NCBI GenBank assembly: GCA_014378285.1
Contig: JACMNZ010000265.1
Span: forward strand, 1-5,943
Origin: Pseudopedobacter sp.
GTDB lineage: Bacteria; Bacteroidota; Bacteroidia; Sphingobacteriales; Sphingobacteriaceae
Length of the DNA: 5,943 nt
Direction of reading: 5' to 3'
Shown in pieces: positions 1 to 5,943 of the stretch. The translations under genes were made by a program, and so were the position numbers. Position 1 is the first letter of the stretch. Every line of letters starts with the position of its first letter. Under the pieces are notes generated by a model. The model did no database searches. It was not told where the DNA came from and worked only from the letters and a program-made list of their open reading frames with translations.

Positions 1-1
1 A

Positions 2-937
2 AGTATTTTAGTATTAGCAACCGCAGAACCTTTAGTGGCTGCATTGAGTAAAACAAGTAATGGTACAGCAAGCGCACAACAAGGTTGGCAATATTCCATG
101 ATTATTTATGCCATAATTGCTGTGGTATTATTTTACTTTACTTTTGCTTGGACTCGCGAAAGGATAAGTCCGCCTAAAGAACAAAAAACATCTCTTAAAC
201 AAGATTTAAAAAATTTAGCTCAAAATAAACCTTGGTTTATTTTGTTAGGTGCTGGTGTTTCTACACTTGTTTTCAATTCATTAAGAGATGGATCTACAAT
301 TTTTTATTTTAAATATTATTTCCAAAGTCAAGAAGCTTTTCAAATCCCTTTAACCAAAGTGACTATAAATTATAGTACGTTGTATTTAGTTTTAGGGCAA
401 GCCGCAAATATAGTTGGGGTAGTATTAGCAAAAACCGTTTCTGATAGGATTGGTAAGAAAAATACCTTTTTATATGCAATGTTAGTAGCCAGTGTATTAA
501 GTGTTATTTTCTTCTTTTTTAAGGAAGATAATCTTTTACTCATTTTCATTTTCCAGTTTTTTATAAGTATTTGTGCCGGTATCATTTTTCCTTTATTATG
601 GTCTATGTATGCAGATATTGCAGATTATTCTGAATGGAAAACTGGAAGAAGGGCAACAGGATTGATTTTTTCTTCATCCTCTATGTCACAAAAACTTGGA
701 TGGACTTTAGGTGGGGCTTTAACAGGCTGGTTATTGGCTATTTACGGTTTTAAAGCTAATGCTATTCAAACAGAAGATGCCCAAACCGGCATTAAGATGA
801 TGATGAGTCTCATACCTGCTGCAGGAGCGCTTATGTCCGCTTTATTTATAGCGTTTTACAAATTAAGTGATTCATTTATGATGACCGTGAGCGATGAATT
901 AACAGAAAGACGCAAAAATGAAGATGGGTTGGCTTAA
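2..937 (+). CDS. GPH-family (MFS_2) sugar:cation symporter, 5'-truncated
   Basis: Inner-membrane transporter of the glycoside-pentoside-hexuronide:cation symporter family, which imports small sugars with Na+ or H+. The frame is open from base 2, with no start codon fitting the family N-terminus, so the gene begins before the window. About 311 residues are visible. The family is usually near 450-480, so the first four or so helices are missing. About eight hydrophobic segments can be seen, for example around visible residues 29-53, 78-96, 123-145, 154-174 and 177-201. The clearest signature is YADIADYSEWKTGRR at visible residues 203-217, the conserved GPH motif in the C-terminal half, followed by a Gly-rich helix (LGWTLGGALTGWLL). 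The C-terminus is short, charged and cytosolic. It lies 206 bp upstream of a GH130 phosphorylase and near a cellobiose 2-epimerase. In B. fragilis a symporter of this kind sits in the same cluster, so beta-1,4-mannobiose is the likely cargo (inference). Family call is secure; substrate is not. Confidence 0.9.
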   Translation, partial: SILVLATAEPLVAALSKTSNGTASAQQGWQYSMIIYAIIAVVLFYFTFAWTRERISPPKEQKTSLKQDLKNLAQNKPWFILLGAGVSTLVFNSLRDGSTIFYFKYYFQSQEAFQIPLTKVTINYSTLYLVLGQAANIVGVVLAKTVSDRIGKKNTFLYAMLVASVLSVIFFFFKEDNLLLIFIFQFFISICAGIIFPLLWSMYADIADYSEWKTGRRATGLIFSSSSMSQKLGWTLGGALTGWLLAIYGFKANAIQTEDAQTGIKMMMSLIPAAGALMSALFIAFYKLSDSFMMTVSDELTERRKNEDGLA

Positions 938-991
938 GAATATCATCATCAAATTAAAAGATTAACAATAATCACATTTATTACAATGTTT

Positions 992-999
992 TAGTTTTG
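992..999 (+). promoter_or_regulatory. Possible Bacteroidota -7 promoter element (TAGTTTTG)
   Basis: The octamer matches TAnnTTTG, the -7 consensus read by the Bacteroidota primary sigma factor. No TTTG-type -33 element is visible about 20 bp upstream, where the sequence reads AATAATCAC, so the promoter is only half supported. If used, transcription would start near 1006 and leave a leader of about 140 nt before the GH130 gene. A chance match is quite possible in sequence this AT-rich. Confidence 0.25.
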
Positions 1000-1098
1000 A
1001 AGCCCAACAAGGCGATTAAGAAACTATGAAAAGCAATTTAAAATGCGTTAAACTAGATGCAAAACGTAGTGTATACATTTTGATTGTAAACAGAGTAA

Positions 1099-1113
1099 TT
1101 AAATTCAATTTAA
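1099..1113. promoter_or_regulatory. 15-bp palindrome, candidate operator
   Basis: TTAAATT-C-AATTTAA is a perfect 7-bp inverted repeat around a single central base, ending 30 bp before the GH130 ATG. A TTTTG at 1077-1081, resembling a -33 element, lies 18 bp before TAAATT (1100-1105), which could be a degenerate -7 element. The palindrome would then overlap the promoter, as a repressor or activator site would. It is built only of A/T apart from the centre, so chance is a serious alternative. Confidence 0.25.
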
Positions 1114-1143
1114 ATAAGTTTTAAGTTCAAATCAAAAATTCAA

Positions 1144-2367
1144 ATGACATCAAATTTCACACATCGCTTGGTACAGTTACAAAAAAATCATCAAGCGTTA
1201 ATACAAAAGAAGAACGAAAAAGAAGCATTAGGTAACGGGATATTTAATAGGTACAAAAACCCGGTAGTTACGGCTAATCATGTTCCTTTAAATTGGCGAT
1301 ACGATTTTGATGAAAATTCCAATCCTTTTTTAATGGAGAGGATAGGAATAAACGCAGCATTTAATGCAGGTGCTATTAAATTCAATCATAAATACGTTAT
1401 TGTAGTACGAGTTGAAGGCGCAGATAGAAAATCTTTTTTTGCAGTTGCCGATAGCAAAAACGGAATTGATGATTTTAATTTTTGGGAGTCGCCAATTGTT
1501 TTTGATAGCAATGATGATGCAGATACAAACGTTTATGATATGCGTTTAACCCAGCATGAGGATGGTTTCATATACGGACTTTTTTGTACAGAAAAGAAAG
1601 ACCCAAATGCACCAGCCGGAGATCAATCTGCAGCTGTTGCACAATGCGGAATTGTAAGAACTAAAGATTTAATAAACTGGGACCGTTTGGCAGATCTAAA
1701 AACACCTTCTTTGCAACAAAGAAACGTGGTTTTACATTCAGAATTTGTAGATGACCAATATGCATTTTACACCCGCCCCCAAGATAGTTTTATTGAGGCA
1801 GGGAAAGGTGGAGGAATTGGTTTTGGTTTATCAAAAACAATGGAAAATGCGGAGGTGAACAAAGAACATATTCTATACAATAAAGAATACCATACCGTTT
1901 ACGAGGCTAAAAACGGACAAGGTCCTGCTCCAATCAAAACAGAAAAAGGCTGGTTACATTTAGCTCACGGAGTTAGAAATACAGCTGCAGGATTACGTTA
2001 TGTGCTGTACATGTTCATGACAGATTTGAAAGATTTAACTAAAGTTACCCACAAGCCAGGCGGTTATTTTATTGCACCAGAAGGCGAAGAGCGGGTAGGA
2101 GATGTATCAAACGTAGTTTTTTCTAACGGATGGATAGCCGATGATAATGGAGATGTATTTATTTATTATGCATCTTCAGATACACGTATGCATGTAGCAA
2201 CTTCAACGTTGGCACAGTTAGTAGATTATTGCATGAACACACCTGAAGACGGATTAAGTTCTGCAAATTCTGTGAAAGCGATTAATCAGTTAATTGAAAA
2301 AAACAAGAATGCAATTAATAATCATCAGAATACAATAGAAAAACCGTTGTTAAACAACGCACATTAA
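1144..2367 (+). CDS. GH130 family 4-O-beta-D-mannosyl-D-glucose phosphorylase
   Basis: Cytosolic phosphorylase of 407 residues. The characterised family reaction is Man-beta-1,4-Glc plus phosphate giving alpha-mannose 1-phosphate and glucose (EC 2.4.1.281). There is no signal peptide. The five-bladed propeller domain fills most of the chain. Recognisable stretches are NPFLMERIGINAAFNAGAIK (60-79), RVEGADRKSFFA (89-100), YDMRLTQHEDG (131-141), VRTKDLINWDRL (171-182), TRPQD (210-214), HLAHGVRN (272-279), GDVSNVVFSNGW (319-330) and YYASSDTRMHVATS (341-354). D132 in YDMR aligns with the catalytic Asp (131) of the B. fragilis enzyme as I recall it; R172 and R211 are candidate phosphate-site residues. 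The overall pattern fits subfamily 1 (mannosylglucose phosphorylase) better than the N-glycan-type Man-GlcNAc phosphorylases. The last 17 or so residues, rich in Asn, appear to be a variable tail. This is the first start after an in-frame stop at 1111-1113, and no clear ribosome binding site precedes it. The neighbouring epimerase would supply its substrate. Confidence 0.93.
   Translation: MTSNFTHRLVQLQKNHQALIQKKNEKEALGNGIFNRYKNPVVTANHVPLNWRYDFDENSNPFLMERIGINAAFNAGAIKFNHKYVIVVRVEGADRKSFFAVADSKNGIDDFNFWESPIVFDSNDDADTNVYDMRLTQHEDGFIYGLFCTEKKDPNAPAGDQSAAVAQCGIVRTKDLINWDRLADLKTPSLQQRNVVLHSEFVDDQYAFYTRPQDSFIEAGKGGGIGFGLSKTMENAEVNKEHILYNKEYHTVYEAKNGQGPAPIKTEKGWLHLAHGVRNTAAGLRYVLYMFMTDLKDLTKVTHKPGGYFIAPEGEERVGDVSNVVFSNGWIADDNGDVFIYYASSDTRMHVATSTLAQLVDYCMNTPEDGLSSANSVKAINQLIEKNKNAINNHQNTIEKPLLNNAH
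2345..2359 (+). repeat. Short inverted repeat at the 3' end of the GH130 gene
   Basis: CGTTGT-TAA-ACAACG forms a perfect 6-bp stem with a 3-nt loop inside the last codons of the phosphorylase gene, 8 bases before the end of its stop codon. No T-tract follows directly; the sequence beyond the stop is A-rich. It could protect the mRNA 3' end or simply reflect Leu-Asn-Asn codon choice. Together with the stem-loop at 2389-2431 it makes this junction the most structured stretch of the window. Confidence 0.3.
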
Positions 2368-2388
2368 TTTAAAAAATAACGTTAAAGA

Positions 2389-2431
2389 GGAAAGCTTAGG
2401 AAGACTTTAATACAGTATTTCTAAGCTTTTT
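2389..2431 (+). promoter_or_regulatory. Stem-loop between GH130 and epimerase genes (possible weak terminator or attenuator)
   Basis: AAAGCTTAG (2391-2399) pairs perfectly with CTAAGCTTT (2421-2429). Two G-U pairs extend the outer stem to 2389 and 2431. The loop is 21 nt. The right arm runs into TTTTT and then CC, so this resembles an intrinsic terminator, but the stem is AT-rich, the loop is long and the T-tract is largely inside the stem. Partial read-through, RNA processing or mRNA stabilisation between the two cytosolic genes are equally plausible. The downstream gene has no obvious TAnnTTTG promoter, which argues against full termination. Confidence 0.4.
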
Positions 2432-2443
2432 CCTTGTATAACC

Positions 2444-2450
2444 AGAAGGA
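2444..2450 (+). promoter_or_regulatory. Purine-rich ribosome binding site for the epimerase gene
   Basis: AGAAGGA ends three bases before the ATG at 2454. It is the only Shine-Dalgarno-like site before any start in the window; the GH130, GH43 and GH92 starts have none, as is usual in Bacteroidota. The spacing is short, so its contribution is uncertain. An in-frame TAA at 2439-2441 excludes a longer N-terminus. Confidence 0.35.
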
Positions 2451-2453
2451 CAA

Positions 2454-3644
2454 ATGCAAAAAAAGTTAATTATTGAATTTGAGAACGAGTTAAAATCAAT
2501 TTTTGATTATTGGGCTAAATACACATTAGATGAAAAAAATGGGGGTTTTTTAGGGGCTTTAGATAACAAAAACAACATAATAGAAAATGCTCCGAAAGGA
2601 GCAGTTTTAAATGCCCGTATTTTGTGGTCATTTTCTGCTGCTTATAATTTTAATCACGAAGCGAGTTACTTGAAACTGGCCGAAAGAAGTTTTGATTACC
2701 TGGAAAAGCATTTCATTGATAATGAATTAGGCGGCGTTTATTGGTCGGTGAATGCTTTAGGGAATCCTTTAGACACAAAAAAACAGATTTATGCCCTTTC
2801 ATTTACCATGTATGGCTTAGCTGAATACTACAAAGCAAGCAACAATCAGAAATCATTAGATTTAGCCATTTCTCTTTTTCACGATATTGAAAAATATAGT
2901 TTTGATATAGAAAATGGTGGGTATTTAGAAGCTTTAACTCGTGATTGGAAAGAAATTACGGATTTACGTTTGAGTGATAAGGACGCAAATGAGAAGAAAA
3001 CCATGAATACGCACCTGCATATTTTGGAAGCTTATACCAATTTGTACAGATACTGGCCAAATGCTCAACTAAAAAATAAAATAAAGCATCTTTTAGAAAT
3101 TTTTGATAAACATATCCTTGATCAAAATACCAAACACCTGATTCTGTTTTTTGATGAAAAATGGAAATCTAAGCATAACATTGTTTCTTACGGACATGAT
3201 ATTGAAGCTTCATGGCTGATGCTGGAAGCAGCAGAGGCTGTTGGTGATGAAAAACTTATCCATCATTTTGAGAAATTAGCAGTTGAAATTGCAAATGCTT
3301 CTTTGGAAGGGATTGATGAAACAGGAGCTATGATTTACGAGTTTGATGTCGATAAAAATCATCTAATATCAGAAAAACATTGGTGGGTACAAGCCGAAGC
3401 GATGGTTGGCTTTTTAAATGCTTACCAACTTAACAAGGATGATAAATTTTTTAATCATTTTTTATCCATCTGGGATTTTACTAAAAAACACATTATTGAC
3501 TATAAAAATGGAGAATGGTTTTGGGGAGTAAATAAAGATTTTTCTTTAATGGAAGGTGAGGATAAAGCAGGTTTTTGGAAGTGCCCTTACCACAATAGCA
3601 GGGCGTGTATTGAAGTAATTAATAGATTAAAAAAGCTCAATTAA
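2454..3644 (+). CDS. Cellobiose/mannobiose 2-epimerase (N-acylglucosamine 2-epimerase family)
   Basis: Cytosolic (alpha/alpha)6-barrel epimerase of 396 residues, close to the roughly 390-410 of characterised cellobiose 2-epimerases, with no signal peptide. These enzymes invert C2 of the reducing-end sugar of beta-1,4-linked disaccharides, here most likely mannobiose to mannosyl-glucose. Visible signatures are NARILWSFS (53-61), with R55 binding substrate; MNTHLHILEAYT (184-195), with H189; SYGHDIEASWL (245-255), with H248 and E251; KHWWVQAEA (308-316), with W310/W311; and FWKCPYHNSRACIE (374-387), with W375 and H380. These residues correspond, with a nearly constant offset of 10-11, to R66, H200, H259, E262, W385 and H390 of the Rhodothermus marinus enzyme as I recall it, so the active site looks intact. 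The product would feed the upstream GH130 phosphorylase. The next gene starts only 5 bp after this stop. A plain N-acylglucosamine 2-epimerase is the alternative, but the SYGHDIE and CPYHN motifs and the context favour the disaccharide enzyme. Confidence 0.9.
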   Translation: MQKKLIIEFENELKSIFDYWAKYTLDEKNGGFLGALDNKNNIIENAPKGAVLNARILWSFSAAYNFNHEASYLKLAERSFDYLEKHFIDNELGGVYWSVNALGNPLDTKKQIYALSFTMYGLAEYYKASNNQKSLDLAISLFHDIEKYSFDIENGGYLEALTRDWKEITDLRLSDKDANEKKTMNTHLHILEAYTNLYRYWPNAQLKNKIKHLLEIFDKHILDQNTKHLILFFDEKWKSKHNIVSYGHDIEASWLMLEAAEAVGDEKLIHHFEKLAVEIANASLEGIDETGAMIYEFDVDKNHLISEKHWWVQAEAMVGFLNAYQLNKDDKFFNHFLSIWDFTKKHIIDYKNGEWFWGVNKDFSLMEGEDKAGFWKCPYHNSRACIEVINRLKKLN

Positions 3645-3649
3645 CAGTC

Positions 3650-4954
3650 ATGAAAAATCTAAAGCTCACTTTTTTATTGACTTGCATGGTCTTTTTTGGC
3701 TTTTCACAAAACCCCATAATTCCTGGATATTTTGCTGACCCCAGCATCAAAAATTTTAATGGTAAATATTATATCTACGCTACTACAGATGGTTATGGCC
3801 CTTTCGGTAACGATGGACAACCGCTAGTTTGGGTGTCCGATGATTTGGTACAATGGAAGCCCGAAAAATTAGAAGGTTTTCCGAATGAAACCATTTGGGC
3901 CCCTGCAGTCATCAAAGGGAAGGACAATAAATACTATGTTTTTTGCCAAAACTCCATCGACTATTCAGGTTACGTTTACAAAGGAGATTCGCCAACAGGC
4001 CCCTTTAAAAAAGTAAGTCATTTAGGAGGTTTCGATTTAGAACCTTTCCTAGATCCTGTTTCTGGAAAAATCTTTGGAATATCTGCGACTAAACAACTTT
4101 TGGAGATGAATAATGATATCGATTCTCCAGATTATTTAACAAAAGTAGTGAAGACGATTCCATTACAAGGCGAGCTTTTTGATTTTACAGAAGGCCCGTA
4201 TATGTTTTACAAAAACGGATTTTATTATCTCATGTGGGCAGGTGGACGTTGTTGGCAACGCAGTTACAACATCAAATATGCGGTCTCAAAAAATATTGAG
4301 GGTCCTTATAAATCTATTGGTAAAGGAATTATTTTAGCCACTGACGAAAAGCAAAACGTTTTAGGGCCTGGTCATAATTCCATCATCGAGCTAAACGGAA
4401 GATACTTTACTTTCTATCATCGCCAAGATCCTGATGCGGTAAATCCATGTGCTTCTCGTTTCAGTTGTGTTAGTGAAGTGGTATTTAATAAAGATGGCGC
4501 AGTAGAATTTAAACAATTGGTGGATGATTTACCCAAAACCCTGGGCATCAAATCTAAAATGATAAATTATGCTTTGAATGCCGAAACTTTTGCCAATACC
4601 GAAGGTTTAAAACACAGAGCTGTTTATGCAACGGATGGTAAAAACGATACCCGTTGGACAACCGAGGTTAACCAGCAAGGTCAGTTATCCATCAATTTGG
4701 GCCAAGAAAGAGCCATTAAACAAATTGAAGTTGATTTTGAGTATCCCGACAAATGGCACACTTTCAAACTGGAATATTCTAACGATAACCAAAACTGGAC
4801 AACCATTGTTGACCATACCCAACAGGCAGTGCAGGCTTATCCAAACATGTTTACGGATGTAGATATTAAAGCAAAATTTATCAAACTTTCTATCAATAAT
4901 TCCGAAGACCGTACGGCCTCCGTATGGGAAGTTAAAGTTTATGGAAATCCATAA
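3650..4954 (+). CDS. Exported GH43 glycoside hydrolase with C-terminal discoidin (F5/8 type C, CBM32-like) domain
   Basis: Exported protein of 434 residues. Residues 1-20 form a signal peptide (K3/K6, hydrophobic core, cut near FSQ). The five-bladed GH43 propeller spans about 21-300. The inverting catalytic triad appears intact: D30 in FADPSI as general base, D129 in GFDLEPFLD as pKa-tuning Asp, and E181 in FTEGPYMFY as general acid. H242 in GPGHNSI fits the usual propeller-centre His. Residues about 304-432 read as a discoidin domain (YATDGKNDTRWTT, QLSINLG, IEVDFEYP, FIKLSINN, WEVKVYG), likely a carbohydrate-binding module. Four cysteines (C99, C201, C267, C273) could form disulfides in the periplasm. 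GH43 members include arabinofuranosidases, xylosidases, galactosidases and galactofuranosidases. I cannot assign the substrate; galactofuranose is one candidate because it co-occurs with mannan in fungal walls (inference). LLTC at 9-12 is a poor lipobox, so a periplasmic rather than lipid-anchored form is likely. The 5-bp gap to the epimerase gene suggests translational coupling. Confidence 0.88.
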   Translation: MKNLKLTFLLTCMVFFGFSQNPIIPGYFADPSIKNFNGKYYIYATTDGYGPFGNDGQPLVWVSDDLVQWKPEKLEGFPNETIWAPAVIKGKDNKYYVFCQNSIDYSGYVYKGDSPTGPFKKVSHLGGFDLEPFLDPVSGKIFGISATKQLLEMNNDIDSPDYLTKVVKTIPLQGELFDFTEGPYMFYKNGFYYLMWAGGRCWQRSYNIKYAVSKNIEGPYKSIGKGIILATDEKQNVLGPGHNSIIELNGRYFTFYHRQDPDAVNPCASRFSCVSEVVFNKDGAVEFKQLVDDLPKTLGIKSKMINYALNAETFANTEGLKHRAVYATDGKNDTRWTTEVNQQGQLSINLGQERAIKQIEVDFEYPDKWHTFKLEYSNDNQNWTTIVDHTQQAVQAYPNMFTDVDIKAKFIKLSINNSEDRTASVWEVKVYGNP

Positions 4955-4974
4955 AACAAGATTAAAAAAATATC

Positions 4975-5943
4975 ATGATAAAAAAATGGTTCATATTTAC
5001 AATAATTTTTGCCAGCACTTATCAGGTGCAAGCCCAAAAAAAAAGGCCTATTGATTATGTAAACGTTTTTATTGGAACGGGGCAAGATGGTAATACTTAT
5101 CCTGGTGCTCAGGCACCTTTCGGGATGATTTCTATCTCTCCGTCAAACACCTTTAAAAATTACGATGAAACTGAAGCCAGATCGGGTTATAAATATGCCC
5201 AAACAGAAATCAGAGGTTTTGGATTAACACATTTTAGTGGTGTAGGTTGCCACGCAATGCAAGATTTAATGTTTTTCCCCCTTACGGGCGATTTGAATGT
5301 TTCGCCTGTAAAAAATCGCGATGCTTATAAAAGTTCATTTTCTCATGATGATGAAAAAGCAAGTCCAGGATATTATGAAGTAAAACTGAAAGATTATCAA
5401 ATAGATGCTCGCTTTTCTGCTACACAAAGAGCCGGTATTGGCGAAATTGATTACAAAGGAAACGATAAAGCACAAATTATTTTTATCCCAACAAACAGTG
5501 CTAACGGCATTGCAGATGGGCAAATAGAAATAAATAAAGAAAAAAATCAAGTTTCAGGTTGGGTTTCTACAGGCGGTTTTTGCTGGCGAGACCCCGCTCA
5601 TTTACCTTACAAAATTTATTTTGTAATGGAGTTTGATATGCCAATTTCTGATTTTGGGGTTTGGAAAGGTGAACAGAAATTTTCGAACAGAGATACAATT
5701 TCTGGAAATAATTTTGCAAGCTACATCAGCTTTGCTCAAGGCACAAAAAAAGTAAAAGTGCGGACAGCACTTTCTTTTGTAAGCAAAAAAAATGCTTCGC
5801 TTAACTTAAATGCAGAAATCCCATGCTGGAATTTTGAAAACACTTTAAGTAAAGTTCAAGGCGATTGGTCTAAGTATTTAGAAAAAATTACCGTAAATGG
5901 AGGAACTAATGATGAAAGATCTACTTTTTACACTGCTATTTAC
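4975..5943 (+). CDS. GH92 exo-alpha-mannosidase, N-terminal part (3'-truncated)
   Basis: Open from the ATG to the last base, 323 codons, with no stop. The family is usually about 750 residues, so over half lies outside. GH92 enzymes are Ca2+-dependent inverting exo-acting alpha-mannosidases that trim alpha-1,2/1,3/1,4/1,6-mannosides in the periplasm or at the surface. Residues 1-20 form a signal peptide ending in VQA, with cleavage before Q21. The family's opening block is clear: DYVNVFIGTG (27-36), NTYPGAQAPFGM (40-51), SGYKYAQTEIRGFGLTHFSG (70-89), then VGCH (90-93) and DLMFFPLTG (97-105). A later GGFCWRDP lies around 200-207. This is the N-terminal beta-sandwich domain; the (alpha/alpha)6 catalytic domain with the acid and base residues is beyond the window, so activity and linkage cannot be judged. 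An in-frame TAA at 4963-4965 fixes the start; no Shine-Dalgarno site is seen. It lies 20 bp after the GH43 gene and is probably in the same operon. Confidence 0.93.
   Translation, partial: MIKKWFIFTIIFASTYQVQAQKKRPIDYVNVFIGTGQDGNTYPGAQAPFGMISISPSNTFKNYDETEARSGYKYAQTEIRGFGLTHFSGVGCHAMQDLMFFPLTGDLNVSPVKNRDAYKSSFSHDDEKASPGYYEVKLKDYQIDARFSATQRAGIGEIDYKGNDKAQIIFIPTNSANGIADGQIEINKEKNQVSGWVSTGGFCWRDPAHLPYKIYFVMEFDMPISDFGVWKGEQKFSNRDTISGNNFASYISFAQGTKKVKVRTALSFVSKKNASLNLNAEIPCWNFENTLSKVQGDWSKYLEKITVNGGTNDERSTFYTAIY

Larger units (their letters stand above)
938..1143. other. AT-rich intergenic region upstream of GH130
   Basis: This 206-bp gap is long compared with the 5- and 20-bp gaps further downstream, so an internal promoter for the phosphorylase gene is plausible. 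There is no clear terminator hairpin after the symporter stop. The gap holds one exact match to the Bacteroidota -7 consensus (992-999) and a 15-bp palindrome close to the GH130 start (1099-1113). TTCAAAT occurs twice at 1126-1132 and 1139-1145, the second copy overlapping the start codon. No convincing gene is present; a 32-codon ORF at 1026-1124 has no supporting evidence. Confidence 0.6.

Noticed and set aside
370..585. Reverse-strand 71-codon ORF within the symporter gene
   Set aside because: It lies wholly inside the well-supported symporter frame and its translation is low-complexity Lys/Ile/Leu with no family features.
2..937. Symporter gene starting at the in-window GTG (35)
   Set aside because: The frame is open before it, the residues upstream continue a helix of the GPH fold, and a 300-residue protein would lack the N-terminal helices.
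1026..1124. A 32-codon ORF (MKSNLKCVKLDAKRS...) ending 19 bp before the GH130 start, possibly a leader peptide
   Set aside because: No ribosome binding site, no run of regulatory codons and no recognisable domain. An ORF of this length is expected by chance, and it spans the palindrome.
3674..3688. LLTC in the GH43 signal peptide as a lipoprotein lipobox
   Set aside because: Thr at -1 is unfavourable, Cys12 falls inside the hydrophobic core, and a better cleavage site exists near residue 20.
4626..4862. 78-codon ORF in another + strand frame within the discoidin domain
   Set aside because: Overlaps a convincing F5/8 type C domain coding region; its translation has no recognisable features.
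5335..5550. Reverse-strand 71-codon hydrophobic ORF
   Set aside because: Antisense shadow of the GH92 gene; the Phe/Ile-rich look comes from A-rich Lys/Asn codons read backwards.

Overview
The window is AT-rich (roughly mid-30s % GC by eye) and looks like a Bacteroidota chromosome, most plausibly a Sphingobacteriia/Pedobacter-like soil or aquatic lineage. The support is the set of protein families (a GPH symporter, a GH130 mannosylglucose phosphorylase, a cellobiose 2-epimerase, GH43 and GH92), the near absence of Shine-Dalgarno sites, and the protein similarities I recall. The genus is an inference. All genes lie on the + strand and form one carbohydrate-utilisation locus cut at both ends.

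Layout: (1) 2-937, C-terminal two thirds of a GPH-type (MFS_2) sugar:cation symporter. (2) 938-1143, a 206-bp AT-rich gap with a promoter-like TAnnTTTG match and a 15-bp palindrome. (3) 1144-2367, cytosolic GH130, probably 4-O-beta-D-mannosyl-D-glucose phosphorylase. (4) 2368-2453, an 86-bp gap holding a stem-loop. (5) 2454-3644, cytosolic N-acylglucosamine 2-epimerase family enzyme, best read as cellobiose/mannobiose 2-epimerase. (6) 3650-4954, exported GH43 with a C-terminal discoidin (F5/8 type C) domain. (7) 4975 to the window end, exported GH92 exo-alpha-mannosidase. Its first 323 codons are present and the rest lies outside.

The first three proteins match the known bacterial beta-mannan pathway described in Bacteroides fragilis: the symporter imports beta-1,4-mannobiose, the epimerase converts it to mannosyl-glucose, and the phosphorylase splits that into mannose 1-phosphate and glucose. 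The two exported enzymes do not belong to that core pathway. GH92 acts on alpha-mannosides and the GH43 has no assigned substrate. The locus may therefore target a glycan with both beta-mannosyl/glucosyl and alpha-mannosyl linkages, or may combine two mannose-scavenging routes in one transcript. I found no RNA genes, CRISPR arrays, mobile elements or integration sites, and no frameshifts. The interest lies in the mixed substrate logic and in the regulatory structure of the two larger gaps.
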